From Alistipes sp. (GTDB lineage Bacteria; Bacteroidota; Bacteroidia; Bacteroidales; Rikenellaceae): a stretch of DNA of 49,033 nt. Location: NCBI GenBank assembly GCA_020026375.1, contig JAHHQN010000015.1, positions 1-49,033 on the forward strand, read 5' to 3'. The translations under genes were made by a program, and so were the position numbers. The notes beneath the pieces are model-generated. The model had not been told where the DNA came from and did not search any database. It saw nothing but the letters and a program-made list of their open reading frames with translations. Of this stretch, positions 25,088-33,271 are shown piece by piece; the first letter of the stretch is position 1; every line of letters begins with the position of its first letter.

Positions 25088-27094
25088 ATGCAAAAAAAGC
25101 TTCTCGTTTTCATGACGACACTCGTGGCACTGTTCATCGCGTTCGGTGCCTCGGCACAGAGCGTTGATTGGAAAAGCTCTGTGAAACAACTTGACGACCG
25201 GCTCTATGAGGTGACGCTCGAGGCGTCGATTCCCTCGTCGTTCCACATGTATGACATGGGACCCTATGAGGGTGGCCCCCAGGCGACCACCATCACCTTC
25301 GAACCCAATGCCGACGTGGAACTGGAGGGCGGTGTAGAGCAGGTCTCGCAGTCGCACCGATATTTCGACCAGATGTTCGGTATGGAAATCGGAACTCTGG
25401 AGGGCAAGGCCCTGTTTACCCAGAAGCTCCGCCTGTTGGGCGACAAGACCCTGCTGAAGGCCAATCTGGAGTGGATGATTTGTAACGACGGCAGCTGCCT
25501 GCCGCCCGATGATACGGTACTCGAAATCGCACTTCCCGCGGGTGCGGCCGTGAGCGAGACGGTGCCTGCCGCCAAGCTGACTCCGGCGCAGCCCGTCACC
25601 AAGGACGCGGCCGGCGGCGGTTCGCTGTGGGCCCTGATTCTCGAGGCCGTGCTGTGGGGTTTTGCCGCCCTGCTCACCCCCTGTGTGTTCCCCATGGTGC
25701 CGATGACCGTGTCGTTCTTCATGAAGAGTTCGGGCAGTGCGGCGATGGGTCGTTTCCGTGCGGCGATGTACGGTGTGTTCATCGTGGCGCTCTACACCCT
25801 GCCCATTGCGGCCATCATCGTCATCACACGCGTCATCGGTGGTGATGCCGTCACGGCCGACATCTTCAACTGGCTGGCTACACACTGGCTGCCCAACCTC
25901 ATCTTCTTCGTGGTGTTCATGGTCTTCGCCGCATCGTTCTTCGGTGCCTTCGAAATCACCATGCCCTCGTGGATGGTCAACAAGACCGACAGCAAGGCCG
26001 ACAGCAAAGGCATGGCCGGCATCTTCTTCATGGCACTGACCCTCGTGCTGGTGTCGTTCTCCTGCACGGGTCCCATCGTGGGTTCGGTGCTGATCAAGTC
26101 GACTTCGGGCGAGTTCTGGAGCCCCATCATCACCATGGTGGCCTTCTCCACCGCCTTTGCGCTTCCGTTCACCGTTTTCGCCTTCTTCCCCTCGATGCTG
26201 AAGAAGATGCCCAAGAGCGGCGGCTGGCTCAACTCCGTGAAGGTGGTGCTGGGCTTCGTCGAGGTGGCACTGGGTCTCAAGTTCCTCTCTGTGGCCGACC
26301 AGACCTATCACTGGGGTCTGCTCGACAGAGAGCTGTATCTGGCCATCTGGATTGCGGTCTTCTCGCTCATGGGTCTCTACCTGTTGGGTAAAATCAAGTT
26401 CGCTCACGACAGCGACATGCCCTACCTCAGCGTGGGACGTCTGGCGTTGTCGATTATCGTCTTCTCGTTTGTGGTCTACCTCATTCCCGGTATGTGGGGT
26501 GCGCCGCTGAAGGGTCTGTCGGGCTATCTGCCTCCCCTCCACACCCAGGACTTCGTGCTGGGACAGGGTGGCGGTACGGTCAACGCCTCGGCTGCGGAGG
26601 GTGGCCTGCTCACCGTCGACGGCCGCAAGCCCAAGCACAGCGACTTCCTCCATCTGGCTCACGGTCTGGAGGGCTTCTTCGACTATGAGGAGGCCAAGGC
26701 CTATGCCGAGAAGGTGGGCAAGCCCCTGTTCGTGGACTTCACGGGTCACGGTTGTGTGAACTGCCGCGAGATGGAAGCACGTGTGTGGTCCGATCCTCAG
26801 GTGCTGGATATCCTCCGCAAGGAGTATGTCATCGTGGCACTCTACTCCGACGACAAGAAGGAGCTGCCCGAAGAGGAGTGGGTGACCACCGAGACGGGCA
26901 AGGTGCTGAAGAGTCTGGGTAAAATCAACTCCCACTTCGCACTGAAGACCTACGGCGTGAACGCACAGCCCTACTATGTGCTGGAGGGCGACGATGCGCA
27001 GCAGCTGGTCGAGCCGCGTGGTTACGATTTGAGCGTCGACGGCTTCGTGGATTTCCTCCGCCGTGGTGTAGAGGCTTACAAGAAGCAGAAATAA
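25088..27094 (+). CDS. dsbD: Thiol:disulfide interchange protein DsbD
   Basis: DsbD carries reducing power from cytosolic thioredoxin across the inner membrane to periplasmic proteins. The 668 residues show a signal peptide (1-23, ending FGASAQ), an N-terminal periplasmic beta domain with CNDGSCLPPDD, an eight-span membrane domain holding the two key cysteines in LLTPCVFPMVPMT and VSFSCTGPIVGS, and a C-terminal thioredoxin-like domain with the CxxC of HGCVNCREME at about residues 556-559. All redox cysteine pairs expected for the domains appear to be present. It is a single gene with terminator, divergent from the glycosyltransferase. Confidence 0.95.
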   Translation: MQKKLLVFMTTLVALFIAFGASAQSVDWKSSVKQLDDRLYEVTLEASIPSSFHMYDMGPYEGGPQATTITFEPNADVELEGGVEQVSQSHRYFDQMFGMEIGTLEGKALFTQKLRLLGDKTLLKANLEWMICNDGSCLPPDDTVLEIALPAGAAVSETVPAAKLTPAQPVTKDAAGGGSLWALILEAVLWGFAALLTPCVFPMVPMTVSFFMKSSGSAAMGRFRAAMYGVFIVALYTLPIAAIIVITRVIGGDAVTADIFNWLATHWLPNLIFFVVFMVFAASFFGAFEITMPSWMVNKTDSKADSKGMAGIFFMALTLVLVSFSCTGPIVGSVLIKSTSGEFWSPIITMVAFSTAFALPFTVFAFFPSMLKKMPKSGGWLNSVKVVLGFVEVALGLKFLSVADQTYHWGLLDRELYLAIWIAVFSLMGLYLLGKIKFAHDSDMPYLSVGRLALSIIVFSFVVYLIPGMWGAPLKGLSGYLPPLHTQDFVLGQGGGTVNASAAEGGLLTVDGRKPKHSDFLHLAHGLEGFFDYEEAKAYAEKVGKPLFVDFTGHGCVNCREMEARVWSDPQVLDILRKEYVIVALYSDDKKELPEEEWVTTETGKVLKSLGKINSHFALKTYGVNAQPYYVLEGDDAQQLVEPRGYDLSVDGFVDFLRRGVEAYKKQK

Positions 27095-27115
27095 CGGACG
27101 GCGTTCCGTTGCGAT

Positions 27116-27152
27116 AAAAAGGGTTGTCCCGTTGAGGGGCAACCCTTTTTTT
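27116..27152 (+). terminator. Terminator of dsbD
   Basis: The 10-bp stem gggttgtccc (27121-27130) pairs with ggggcaaccc (27136-27145), extends as A-T pairs on the left, and is followed by seven T (27146-27152). Confidence 0.93.
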
Positions 27153-27423
27153 GTGCCGTGGCAGGGACGGTCGGAACTGTTGGGTCGGGAGAAGCGGTGG
27201 GGAGTCAGCGTGCGGCGGAGGGGATTGGTCGGGCGAAATGGAAGGGAGTGTGCGGGTCGGTCGGGGGACTGTCGCGTGAGAGAGAGGAAAGCGGACGGAG
27301 AGAGGGGCGTGTCAGCGTGCAGGGGAGTGTACGTGCGCGGTTGGAAGTCAAATTACGCGGTCGGGCGAGGACGCTTTGCGAGGCGAGGGTGGGGGAGCGG
27401 AGAAAACCGTGAGGTAGGAATAC
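27153..27423. other. Strongly G-biased non-coding stretch
   Basis: About 260 bp with abundant G and A but little C on the + strand, many GGG/GGGG runs, and repeated words such as gtcggg and gtcagcgtgc (near 27206 and 27313). An open frame of 106 codons crosses it but starts inside the dsbD terminator and has a low-complexity Arg/Gly product, so I do not call a gene. No RNA gene recognised. Confidence 0.6.
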
Positions 27424-27458
27424 AAAAAAAGACGAACTACTTTTTCAAGTAATTCGTC
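27424..27458 (-). terminator. Terminator of initiator tRNA
   Basis: gacgaactac (27431-27440) pairs with gtaattcgtc (27449-27458) with one A-C mismatch. The seven A at 27424-27430 give a T run on the - strand just beyond the tRNA 3' end. Confidence 0.88.
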
Positions 27459-27463
27459 TAAGG

Positions 27464-27536
27464 TAGCGGGAGAAGGACTCGAACCTCCGGCCTCCGGGTT
27501 ATGAGCCCGACGAGCTACCAACTGCTCTATCCCGCG
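27464..27536 (-). tRNA. Initiator tRNA-fMet (CAU)
   Basis: On the - strand the acceptor is CGCGGGA/TCCCGCT with an unpaired 1-72 position (C opposite T), and the anticodon stem carries GGG/CCC below loop CTCATAA. These are the initiator marks. It is 73 nt with no encoded CCA. Confidence 0.9.
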
Positions 27537-27576
27537 ATATATCTTTAGATGTTATCTATCATCGTGATTGCGAGTG

Positions 27577-27608
27577 CAAAGATAAGGCATATATTCGGTG
27601 TTTCCAAA
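27577..27608 (-). promoter_or_regulatory. Promoter of initiator tRNA
   Basis: On the - strand TTTG (27608-27605), 20 nt, TATCTTTG (27584-27577). The start near 27570 would give a 5' leader of about 34 nt. The remaining DNA to 27750 is A+T-rich and shows nothing else. Confidence 0.87.
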
Positions 27609-27750
27609 TATTTTGAGGATAAATTTTCAATAAATTTTCTCTGCCGTGTGATATCTTGTTGATAACCAGCGAAAAGAGGTTTGAAAATATTTTTACGAAT
27701 TTTTCCTCCTTCGTCCTTCCCTTGCATCGGAACGGCGACTGGCGGCCGTG

Positions 27751-29532
27751 TCACATCAGGTGACCGGCCACAATCTCCGACAAGTCCTTCACCTCTTTCT
27801 CCGTGCCGCGTCCCACGGCCTTCTTGCACAGGGGGCAGGTGGTGACGATGACATCGGCACCCGTAGCCTCCAGCTCCGAAGCCATGTTGCGCGCCAGCTT
27901 GACCTGCTGCTCGTCGGAGATGGCCAGATTGGCCACCGACGAACCGCAACAAAGAGCGTGTTCGCGTGTCTGACGGGGTTCGAGCAGTGTGCCGATGGCC
28001 TCGATGACCCGGCGCGGCTCGTCGTAGATGCCGCTGCCGCGTCCCAGTTCGCAGGGGTCATGGTAGGTGAAGGTCTCGTCGACCTTGTTCACCTTCAGGC
28101 GGCCTTCGTCAATCAGACGCAGGATATACTCCGAGTGGTGCAGCACCTCGATGCCCTCCAGACGGTAGTCCTCGCGGAAGACCTTCAGACAGATGGGACA
28201 CGAGGTGACCAGTGTGGTGATGCCGTGCTTGCGGAAGAGTTCGGTGTTGTACTCCATCATCTTGTGGGCGGCATCGGTCTCTCCGGCCAGCTTCAGCGGA
28301 CGGCCGCAACATACGCCGCCGCTCTTGTCGGCCCACCATACCTCCTCGCCCGAAGCGGTGAAGATGCGCTCCATGGCCTTGAGGACACGGGGGGTGAGCA
28401 GTGTCATGCAGCCGGCAAAGTAGCCCACCTTGCCGTCGCCCGTCGAGCGGTCAAGCCCCTTGAAGTATTTGTAGCGGCGTTCGCTGGGCAGGTTGCGCAT
28501 CACATCGCGCGAGTTGACGCGCAGGGTGTTGAGGTCGATGCCCACGGGACACCGCTCCGTGCAGCGTCCGCACATCAGACAGTTGTCGGCCGTGGCCAGT
28601 CGCAGCATCTTGTAGCGGCGGTCGCGCAGATAGTAGACCGACTGCACGGTGTTGATCCCCAGCACGCTCTGCAGCTGGCAGGGGTCGATGCAGATACCGC
28701 AGCGCGAGCAGGCTTCGGTCTGGAACTTGTCGAACGTCGACTCCTTCTCTCCCGACCTGAGTCCGTAGCGGCGCAGGAAGATAAGCGGCACTTCGGTGAA
28801 GATGTGCATGTAGCGCGAGAAGGGCAGACCCACGAAGAAGACACCCAGCACGATGGAGTAGAACCACCAGGCCGATGTCTCGAGCTGCATGAGTGTGGTC
28901 TGCGACAGATGGGCGCGGAGCAGGTCGCCGGTACTGCCGGTGAGGAAGCTGCCGCCGCCGTAGAGTCCCGAGGTGATGCTCTCGGCCACGAAGCGCGCCG
29001 GGAAGACGAACCACAGTGCCGAGAGGGCAATGCGGTCGCCCATGACGTGGTGGGTGGTCTTGCGCATGCCCATTGCCTTGGAGTACATGCGTTTGCCCCA
29101 TGCCAAAGCCACACCCGAGAGGACCATGCAGAGGAACAAATCCATCAGGAAGGCGAACACGGGTTTGTGTTCGAGTCCCACGGCGAAGTATTTGAAGAAG
29201 ACGTGTCCCTGCAGCGGCACGAAGCGCAGACCCAGATAGGCGATGGTCTCGGCCCAGCCCACGGCGATGAGCAGGAACCAGCCGAAGGCCAGCGACATGT
29301 GCATGTATCCCAGCAGGGGGTTGACCTTGTAGATGCGGCGGTGGACGAGACACTCTCTGAAGGCCTCCCACACGGCCGCGAAGGTTTTTCCGGTGAATAT
29401 TCCGTCGGCGATGAGCCGCTTGTCGCTGTGGGGCAGGCGGTAGAGCCACGAACCCCACTTCCAGGCTATCACCACAAACATGAAGACAGCCCCCACTATG
29501 AACGGAATACAGAATGGTGCGTAAAAATTCAT
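27751..29532 (-). CDS. Membrane HdrD-like iron-sulfur oxidoreductase
   Basis: This is the last gene of a five-gene Hdr-like operon and the only one with membrane spans. The 593-residue chain has an N-terminal membrane domain of about six spans (residues 1-250) with several histidines that could bind heme b (H77, H79, H122, H161, H162, H243). Then come two [4Fe-4S] motifs (CSRCGICIDPC 275-285, CLMCGRCTERCP 318-329) and two intact CCG domains (C375/C408-C409/C445-C448 and C494/C528-C529/C566-C569). That layout is known from membrane HdrD-like proteins passing electrons to or from menaquinone. The quinone role is inferred. Spacing to the upstream gene is 2 nt. Confidence 0.85.
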   Translation of the reverse strand: MNFYAPFCIPFIVGAVFMFVVIAWKWGSWLYRLPHSDKRLIADGIFTGKTFAAVWEAFRECLVHRRIYKVNPLLGYMHMSLAFGWFLLIAVGWAETIAYLGLRFVPLQGHVFFKYFAVGLEHKPVFAFLMDLFLCMVLSGVALAWGKRMYSKAMGMRKTTHHVMGDRIALSALWFVFPARFVAESITSGLYGGGSFLTGSTGDLLRAHLSQTTLMQLETSAWWFYSIVLGVFFVGLPFSRYMHIFTEVPLIFLRRYGLRSGEKESTFDKFQTEACSRCGICIDPCQLQSVLGINTVQSVYYLRDRRYKMLRLATADNCLMCGRCTERCPVGIDLNTLRVNSRDVMRNLPSERRYKYFKGLDRSTGDGKVGYFAGCMTLLTPRVLKAMERIFTASGEEVWWADKSGGVCCGRPLKLAGETDAAHKMMEYNTELFRKHGITTLVTSCPICLKVFREDYRLEGIEVLHHSEYILRLIDEGRLKVNKVDETFTYHDPCELGRGSGIYDEPRRVIEAIGTLLEPRQTREHALCCGSSVANLAISDEQQVKLARNMASELEATGADVIVTTCPLCKKAVGRGTEKEVKDLSEIVAGHLM

Positions 29533-29534
29533 CG

Positions 29535-29870
29535 TCAGAAATCTCCCAGTTTACGTTTCAAGAGCATCACCACACCACGCGTGTTGATGCCGCGCGGACA
29601 TACCAGACGGCACTTGCCGCAGAGCATACACTTGTTCATCTCCTCGTATGCGCCCTGATACTCGCCGCGGCGCACGAGGGTATGCACCCTGCGGAAGTTG
29701 AACTCCGTGAGGTTGCCGGCCGTGCAGACCGCCGTGCAGGCGCCGCAGCCGATGCAACTCTGCAACTCGGGCATCTCGTGCAGAATCTCGTCGCTCTTGT
29801 TCAGATTGTTGAGGTCCATGTTGATGGCGCGCGGTTTCGAGATGCTGAAACCGAAATTGATGGCTGCCAT
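29535..29870 (-). CDS. HdrC-like 4Fe-4S dicluster protein
   Basis: A 111-residue electron carrier with two ferredoxin-type motifs, CIGCGACTAVC and CMLCGKCRLVCP, the HdrC/GlpC arrangement. It probably passes electrons between the flavoprotein encoded upstream and the membrane subunit encoded downstream. It is separated by 2 nt from each neighbour. It is shorter than usual HdrC (about 180-190 aa) and lacks the other's C-terminal extension. This is the second HdrC-type protein in the operon. Confidence 0.85.
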   Translation of the reverse strand: MAAINFGFSISKPRAINMDLNNLNKSDEILHEMPELQSCIGCGACTAVCTAGNLTEFNFRRVHTLVRRGEYQGAYEEMNKCMLCGKCRLVCPRGINTRGVVMLLKRKLGDF

Positions 29871-29872
29871 GG

Positions 29873-30877
29873 TTATTCGGATAAGTAGTTGGCCACGGCA
29901 TCGGCCGCCGTGCAGGCTTCGTTGAGGGTCTCGCCGATGTTCTTGGGCGAGGTGACGGCGCCGGCGTAGAAGATGCCTTCGGTGTTGCTCTTCATGTTGT
30001 TGAGGAACAGGTCGCGCGGCTGCATGAAGCCGCTGGGCGACTGCAACAGATGGGCGCCGGCAGCCAGCGAGGCGTTGTCGTCGTTGGCACGCATGCCCAC
30101 CAGCAGCACCAGCATGTCGACACTCATTCTCAGCGGGCGGCCCGTGAGGGTATCCTCGGCCTTGATTTGTATGCGTCCCTCGAAGGTTTCGCCGGCCTCG
30201 GAGATACGACCTCTCACGAAGTGGATATTGTATTTGATCTGTGCCTCGCGGTACATCTCCTCATATCCGGGGCCGAACATGCGGATATCCATGTAGAAGT
30301 TGAAGACATCGGCGTCGGGGAAGAGTTTCTTCATCTCCATGGCCTGCTTCACACCCGTGATGCAGCACACCTTCGAACAGTGGTGCTGACCCACCTTCTC
30401 GTCGCGCGAACCCACACAGTGGAGGAAGGCGATGCGCTTGGGACGCGAACCGTCCTTCATGGCCACCTTGCCCTCGTTGAGCATGCGTTCGATGTCGACA
30501 CTGGTGTAGACATTGTCGTAGATGCCGTAGCCGTACTCCTCCTTGAGACGGGCGTCGAAGAGCGTGAAGCCCGTCGACATGACCACTGAGTCACACGCGA
30601 GGGTCTCGCCCGTCGAGAGGGTGACGCTTCGCGAGGTGAAGCTCTTCACCTCGGTGGAGGTTCTCACTCCGATGTTCTGCTGCTTGATGCGGCTGCGCAG
30701 GGCGGTGAGAATCTCGTCGGCCGGCGTGAACGACGGGAAGAGGACGTGCCAGCCCCTGAGCTTGCCGCCCAGTTCCGCCTCCTTTTCGATAATCAGGGGT
30801 TCGATGCCCTGTGTACGGAGGTGCAGGGCTGTCTGCATGCCTGCCACACCTCCGCCTATGATGATTACTCGTTTCAT
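29873..30877 (-). CDS. HdrA-like flavoprotein (short form)
   Basis: HdrA is the FAD subunit that splits electrons in heterodisulfide reductases. The 334-residue protein begins with the FAD-binding fold (VIIIGGGVAGMQTALHL, 4-20; EKEAELGGKL 31-40) and keeps the HdrA-specific cysteine set C154, C167, C171, C172 (HCVGSRD ... CSKVCC). It is about half the length of methanogen HdrA and has no ferredoxin motifs of its own; the separate HdrC-like genes may supply them. Its start adjoins the stop of the HdrB-like gene, so translation is probably coupled. Electron bifurcation cannot be claimed from sequence alone. Confidence 0.85.
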   Translation of the reverse strand: MKRVIIIGGGVAGMQTALHLRTQGIEPLIIEKEAELGGKLRGWHVLFPSFTPADEILTALRSRIKQQNIGVRTSTEVKSFTSRSVTLSTGETLACDSVVMSTGFTLFDARLKEEYGYGIYDNVYTSVDIERMLNEGKVAMKDGSRPKRIAFLHCVGSRDEKVGQHHCSKVCCITGVKQAMEMKKLFPDADVFNFYMDIRMFGPGYEEMYREAQIKYNIHFVRGRISEAGETFEGRIQIKAEDTLTGRPLRMSVDMLVLLVGMRANDDNASLAAGAHLLQSPSGFMQPRDLFLNNMKSNTEGIFYAGAVTSPKNIGETLNEACTAADAVANYLSE

Positions 30878-31969
30878 TTATTGTTTCATGTCGTAAATGG
30901 TGTCGATGGGTGCGCAGTTGACCACAGCCGACGCCGGTTTGCCGATATATTTTCCGTTCTTGCCCAGATACTTGGCCGCGGGGTCGTAGTCGATGCCCAT
31001 CTTGTCGAGCAGCGGCTCGACATTGACCTGGTGCATCTGCATGCCCAGCGCCCAGGGGTCGTAGCCCAGTACCAGACCGGCCATCTCCTCGTAGGTCAGC
31101 ACCGGAATGCCGTGGCCGTTCTCGCCGTAGGTCGTACCCTCCATCTCGGCGATGGTGTACTGCCACCTGTCGAGGAACATCGAGCAGCCGGGACAGTTGG
31201 CCACGATGAAGTCGGGTTTGTAGGGGGCCATGCTCTCCAGCTTCTTGTGGGAGTTGGCAATCGAGTAGCCGCGGTTGGCCTGCACCAGATAGTTGCGGAA
31301 GCCGAAGCCGCAGCAGTGGCGGCGTTCGGGATAGTCGACACACTCGCCGCCCCACTCCTCGACCATGCCTGCCAGCACATAGGGAAACTCCGAACCGCCG
31401 ACACCGGCCTTGGGGAAAATCTTGGCGTAGTGGCAGCCGATGTGGTCGACCACCTTCAGCGGTTCGCCCGTCTGCACATTGATGAGGCGGTGCTTGGCGC
31501 GTTCGCCGATTTCGCGGCGGAAGTGGTACATCACGTCGGAGGTGTGGGCCATACATTTGGGAATGGTGAATTCGCGTCCGGTGGCCTTGTAGAGATTCTC
31601 GCGGGTCTTCTCCTCGGTTTCGGGAAACTCCTTCCAGGTTTCGAGAATCTCGGTGTAGATGCCGAACGAGGTGATGCACGAGGTGGTGAAGTTCTCCAGC
31701 CCCGACTCGTTCATCAGCGAGAACTGGCGTGCCACCACCGTCATGGTGGTCTCCAGCGGCACTACATCGGAATGGTAGCCGATACCCGTGCAGGAGGAGT
31801 GTTTGGGGTCGTCGAAGAAATTCTTGCCCAGGTCGTTGTGCATGATGTCGAGAAAGGCCTTCTCGCTGCCCGGAAAGAAATTCTGGCGTATGCAGCTGCG
31901 TCCGTAGTAGTAATCGTCATCGGCGATGAATTTCTGATATTCGTTCCAACTGTTTCCTTTGGCTCTCAT
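30878..31969 (-). CDS. HdrB-like CCG-domain protein
   Basis: HdrB subunits hold non-cubane iron-sulfur clusters in CCG domains at the disulfide-reducing site. In this 363-residue protein the second CCG domain is complete (C179, C219-C220, C259, C262). The first is degenerate: C26, C60 and C98 are kept, but the partners expected at 59 and 101 are Ser (SSCTG, SCITS). It may bind only one typical cluster or an altered one. It lies 3 nt after the HdrC-like gene and directly before the HdrA-like gene. The natural substrate is unknown, as coenzyme M/B are not expected here. Confidence 0.82.
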   Translation of the reverse strand: MRAKGNSWNEYQKFIADDDYYYGRSCIRQNFFPGSEKAFLDIMHNDLGKNFFDDPKHSSCTGIGYHSDVVPLETTMTVVARQFSLMNESGLENFTTSCITSFGIYTEILETWKEFPETEEKTRENLYKATGREFTIPKCMAHTSDVMYHFRREIGERAKHRLINVQTGEPLKVVDHIGCHYAKIFPKAGVGGSEFPYVLAGMVEEWGGECVDYPERRHCCGFGFRNYLVQANRGYSIANSHKKLESMAPYKPDFIVANCPGCSMFLDRWQYTIAEMEGTTYGENGHGIPVLTYEEMAGLVLGYDPWALGMQMHQVNVEPLLDKMGIDYDPAAKYLGKNGKYIGKPASAVVNCAPIDTIYDMKQ

Positions 31970-31972
31970 AGT

Positions 31973-32671
31973 CTAATAGTGTTCGTTGCTGTTTTTCGAG
32001 AATACGTCCATCATGTAGCGGTCGTCGGCACCGTTCTCGTAGCCCATTTCGCGGGCCTTGCGGTCGGAGAAGCGTTCGATGGTGTCGAACATCTCGCGTC
32101 CGCCGCTGACCTCGAAGATGCGGTGCAGCTCGTCCATCGACTCCTGGTCGATTTTGCGCAGGGCGCCGGCACCCTCCTTGCGGTAGCAGGGGGTGAACTG
32201 CCCGTAGACCTCGGTGTCGTGGTCGTAGATCCACTGCCACACGGTGCCCTGTTCGGGGTGCAGCGAGGGGTCGATGCCCTTCGGCACCAGACAGTAGCCC
32301 GTGCGGAGAATGTTGTCGCCCACGGTGCGTTTGAGTGCCAGCTGCTGGCGTCCCTTCTCGCTCTCGACAAAGAAACCCAGACGCTGCGAGAGGGTTCTCA
32401 GCGACTGGATGACATAACCCGGGGCGTTGCCGCGCGGACAGCGCGGACGGCACGACATACACTCGCCGCAATACCAGATGGTGTCGCTCTTCAGCAGTGC
32501 CTCTATGGCCTCGTCGTCTCTTGACTGTACAGTGTTGACAATCTCGCGCGGATCATACTCATAGAACTCCGCGGCAGGACACACGGCGGTGCAGACACCG
32601 CAGTTCATGCAGGCACGGAGCCCCTCGCGCATGCGCACGTCCTTCATCAACATATCGAAATATTTACCCAT
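31973..32671 (-). CDS. HdrC-like 4Fe-4S protein, first gene of Hdr-like operon
   Basis: It is expected to pass electrons to the HdrB-like protein. From ATG 32671 (MGKYFDMLMKD) the product is 232 residues with two four-cysteine motifs, CMNCGVCTAVCP and CGECMSCRPRCP, and a helical C-terminal part. An upstream in-frame ATG at 32692 would add seven residues (MPFAEKT) but leave a leader of only about 14 nt below the promoter, so I prefer the inner start. It heads the tight operon HdrC-HdrB-HdrA-HdrC2-HdrD, with all gaps 3 nt or less. Confidence 0.83.
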   Translation of the reverse strand: MGKYFDMLMKDVRMREGLRACMNCGVCTAVCPAAEFYEYDPREIVNTVQSRDDEAIEALLKSDTIWYCGECMSCRPRCPRGNAPGYVIQSLRTLSQRLGFFVESEKGRQQLALKRTVGDNILRTGYCLVPKGIDPSLHPEQGTVWQWIYDHDTEVYGQFTPCYRKEGAGALRKIDQESMDELHRIFEVSGGREMFDTIERFSDRKAREMGYENGADDRYMMDVFSKNSNEHY

Positions 32672-32712
32672 AGTCTTCTCGGCAAAGGGCAAAAAAAAAC
32701 CTTTGCATTGCG

Positions 32713-32740
32713 CAAAGGTACGGATTTGCCCACTGGCAAA
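32713..32740 (-). promoter_or_regulatory. Candidate promoter of the Hdr-like operon
   Basis: On the - strand a perfect -7 element TACCTTTG (32720-32713) has TTTG (32740-32737) upstream, but with a 16-nt spacer, shorter than the N20 norm in this window. The box repeats as ctttgc/gcaaag in both orientations nearby, which gives local dyads that could bind a regulator. Confidence 0.5.
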
Positions 32741-32755
32741 GGGTAGTATAAATAC

Positions 32756-33241
32756 CTAATTTGTTTTACGCGAGTAAAGCTCAAAGGCGAACGGATAGGG
32801 ATATTTCGCTCCCGAGGGGAACGATTCCGACGATTCGAGTACCCACTTTTCGGTATCCCATTCGGGGAACGAGGTGTCGCCCTCGTAGGCGTGCATCACG
32901 CGTGTGAGATAGAAGCGGTCGGCGATGTCGAGGGCCTGGCGGTAGATTTGTGCGCCGCCGATGACGAACACCTCCTCGTCGGAGGGGAAGAGTCCCACGG
33001 CCTCCTCCAGCGAGTGGACCACCTCACACCCCTCGATGTCGAGGTTCTGACGGGTGATGACCACATTGCGGCGGTTGGGCAGCGGACGGCCCAGCGAGTC
33101 GTAGGTCTTGCGTCCCATGATGACGGGGTGTCCCGTGGTGAGGGCCTTGAAGTGTTTCAGGTCCTCGGAGATGTGCCACAGCAAATCGTTCTTGTCGCCG
33201 ATGACGCCGTTCTCGGCCACGGCCACGATGATTGAAATCAT
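32756..33241 (-). CDS. folA: Dihydrofolate reductase
   Basis: It reduces dihydrofolate to tetrahydrofolate with NADPH and restores the cofactor oxidised by thymidylate synthase. The 161 residues start ISIIVAVAENGVIGDKNDLLWHISEDLKHF, a typical DHFR active site with the catalytic acid at residue 27 region (SED), and include GHPVIMGRKTYDSLG and FVIGGAQIYRQAL. Length is normal. It is the last gene of the - strand set lpxH-thyA-folA, 30 nt after thyA. Nothing suggests trimethoprim resistance by gross change. Confidence 0.97.
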   Translation of the reverse strand: MISIIVAVAENGVIGDKNDLLWHISEDLKHFKALTTGHPVIMGRKTYDSLGRPLPNRRNVVITRQNLDIEGCEVVHSLEEAVGLFPSDEEVFVIGGAQIYRQALDIADRFYLTRVMHAYEGDTSFPEWDTEKWVLESSESFPSGAKYPYPFAFELYSRKTN

Positions 33242-33271
33242 AGTAGTATCGTTGTTTTTCGGGGTGGGTGC

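Noticed and set aside
24935..27142. 735-codon - strand frame over dsbD
   Set aside because: It is an antisense shadow with a low-complexity His/Glu/Arg product, and it starts inside the dsbD terminator.
27132..27452. 106-codon + frame after dsbD
   Set aside because: It starts within the terminator, overlaps the initiator tRNA terminator and has an Arg/Gly low-complexity product.
27748..29658. 636-codon + frame over the HdrD-like gene
   Set aside because: It is antisense to a gene with clear iron-sulfur motifs and shows no domain of its own.
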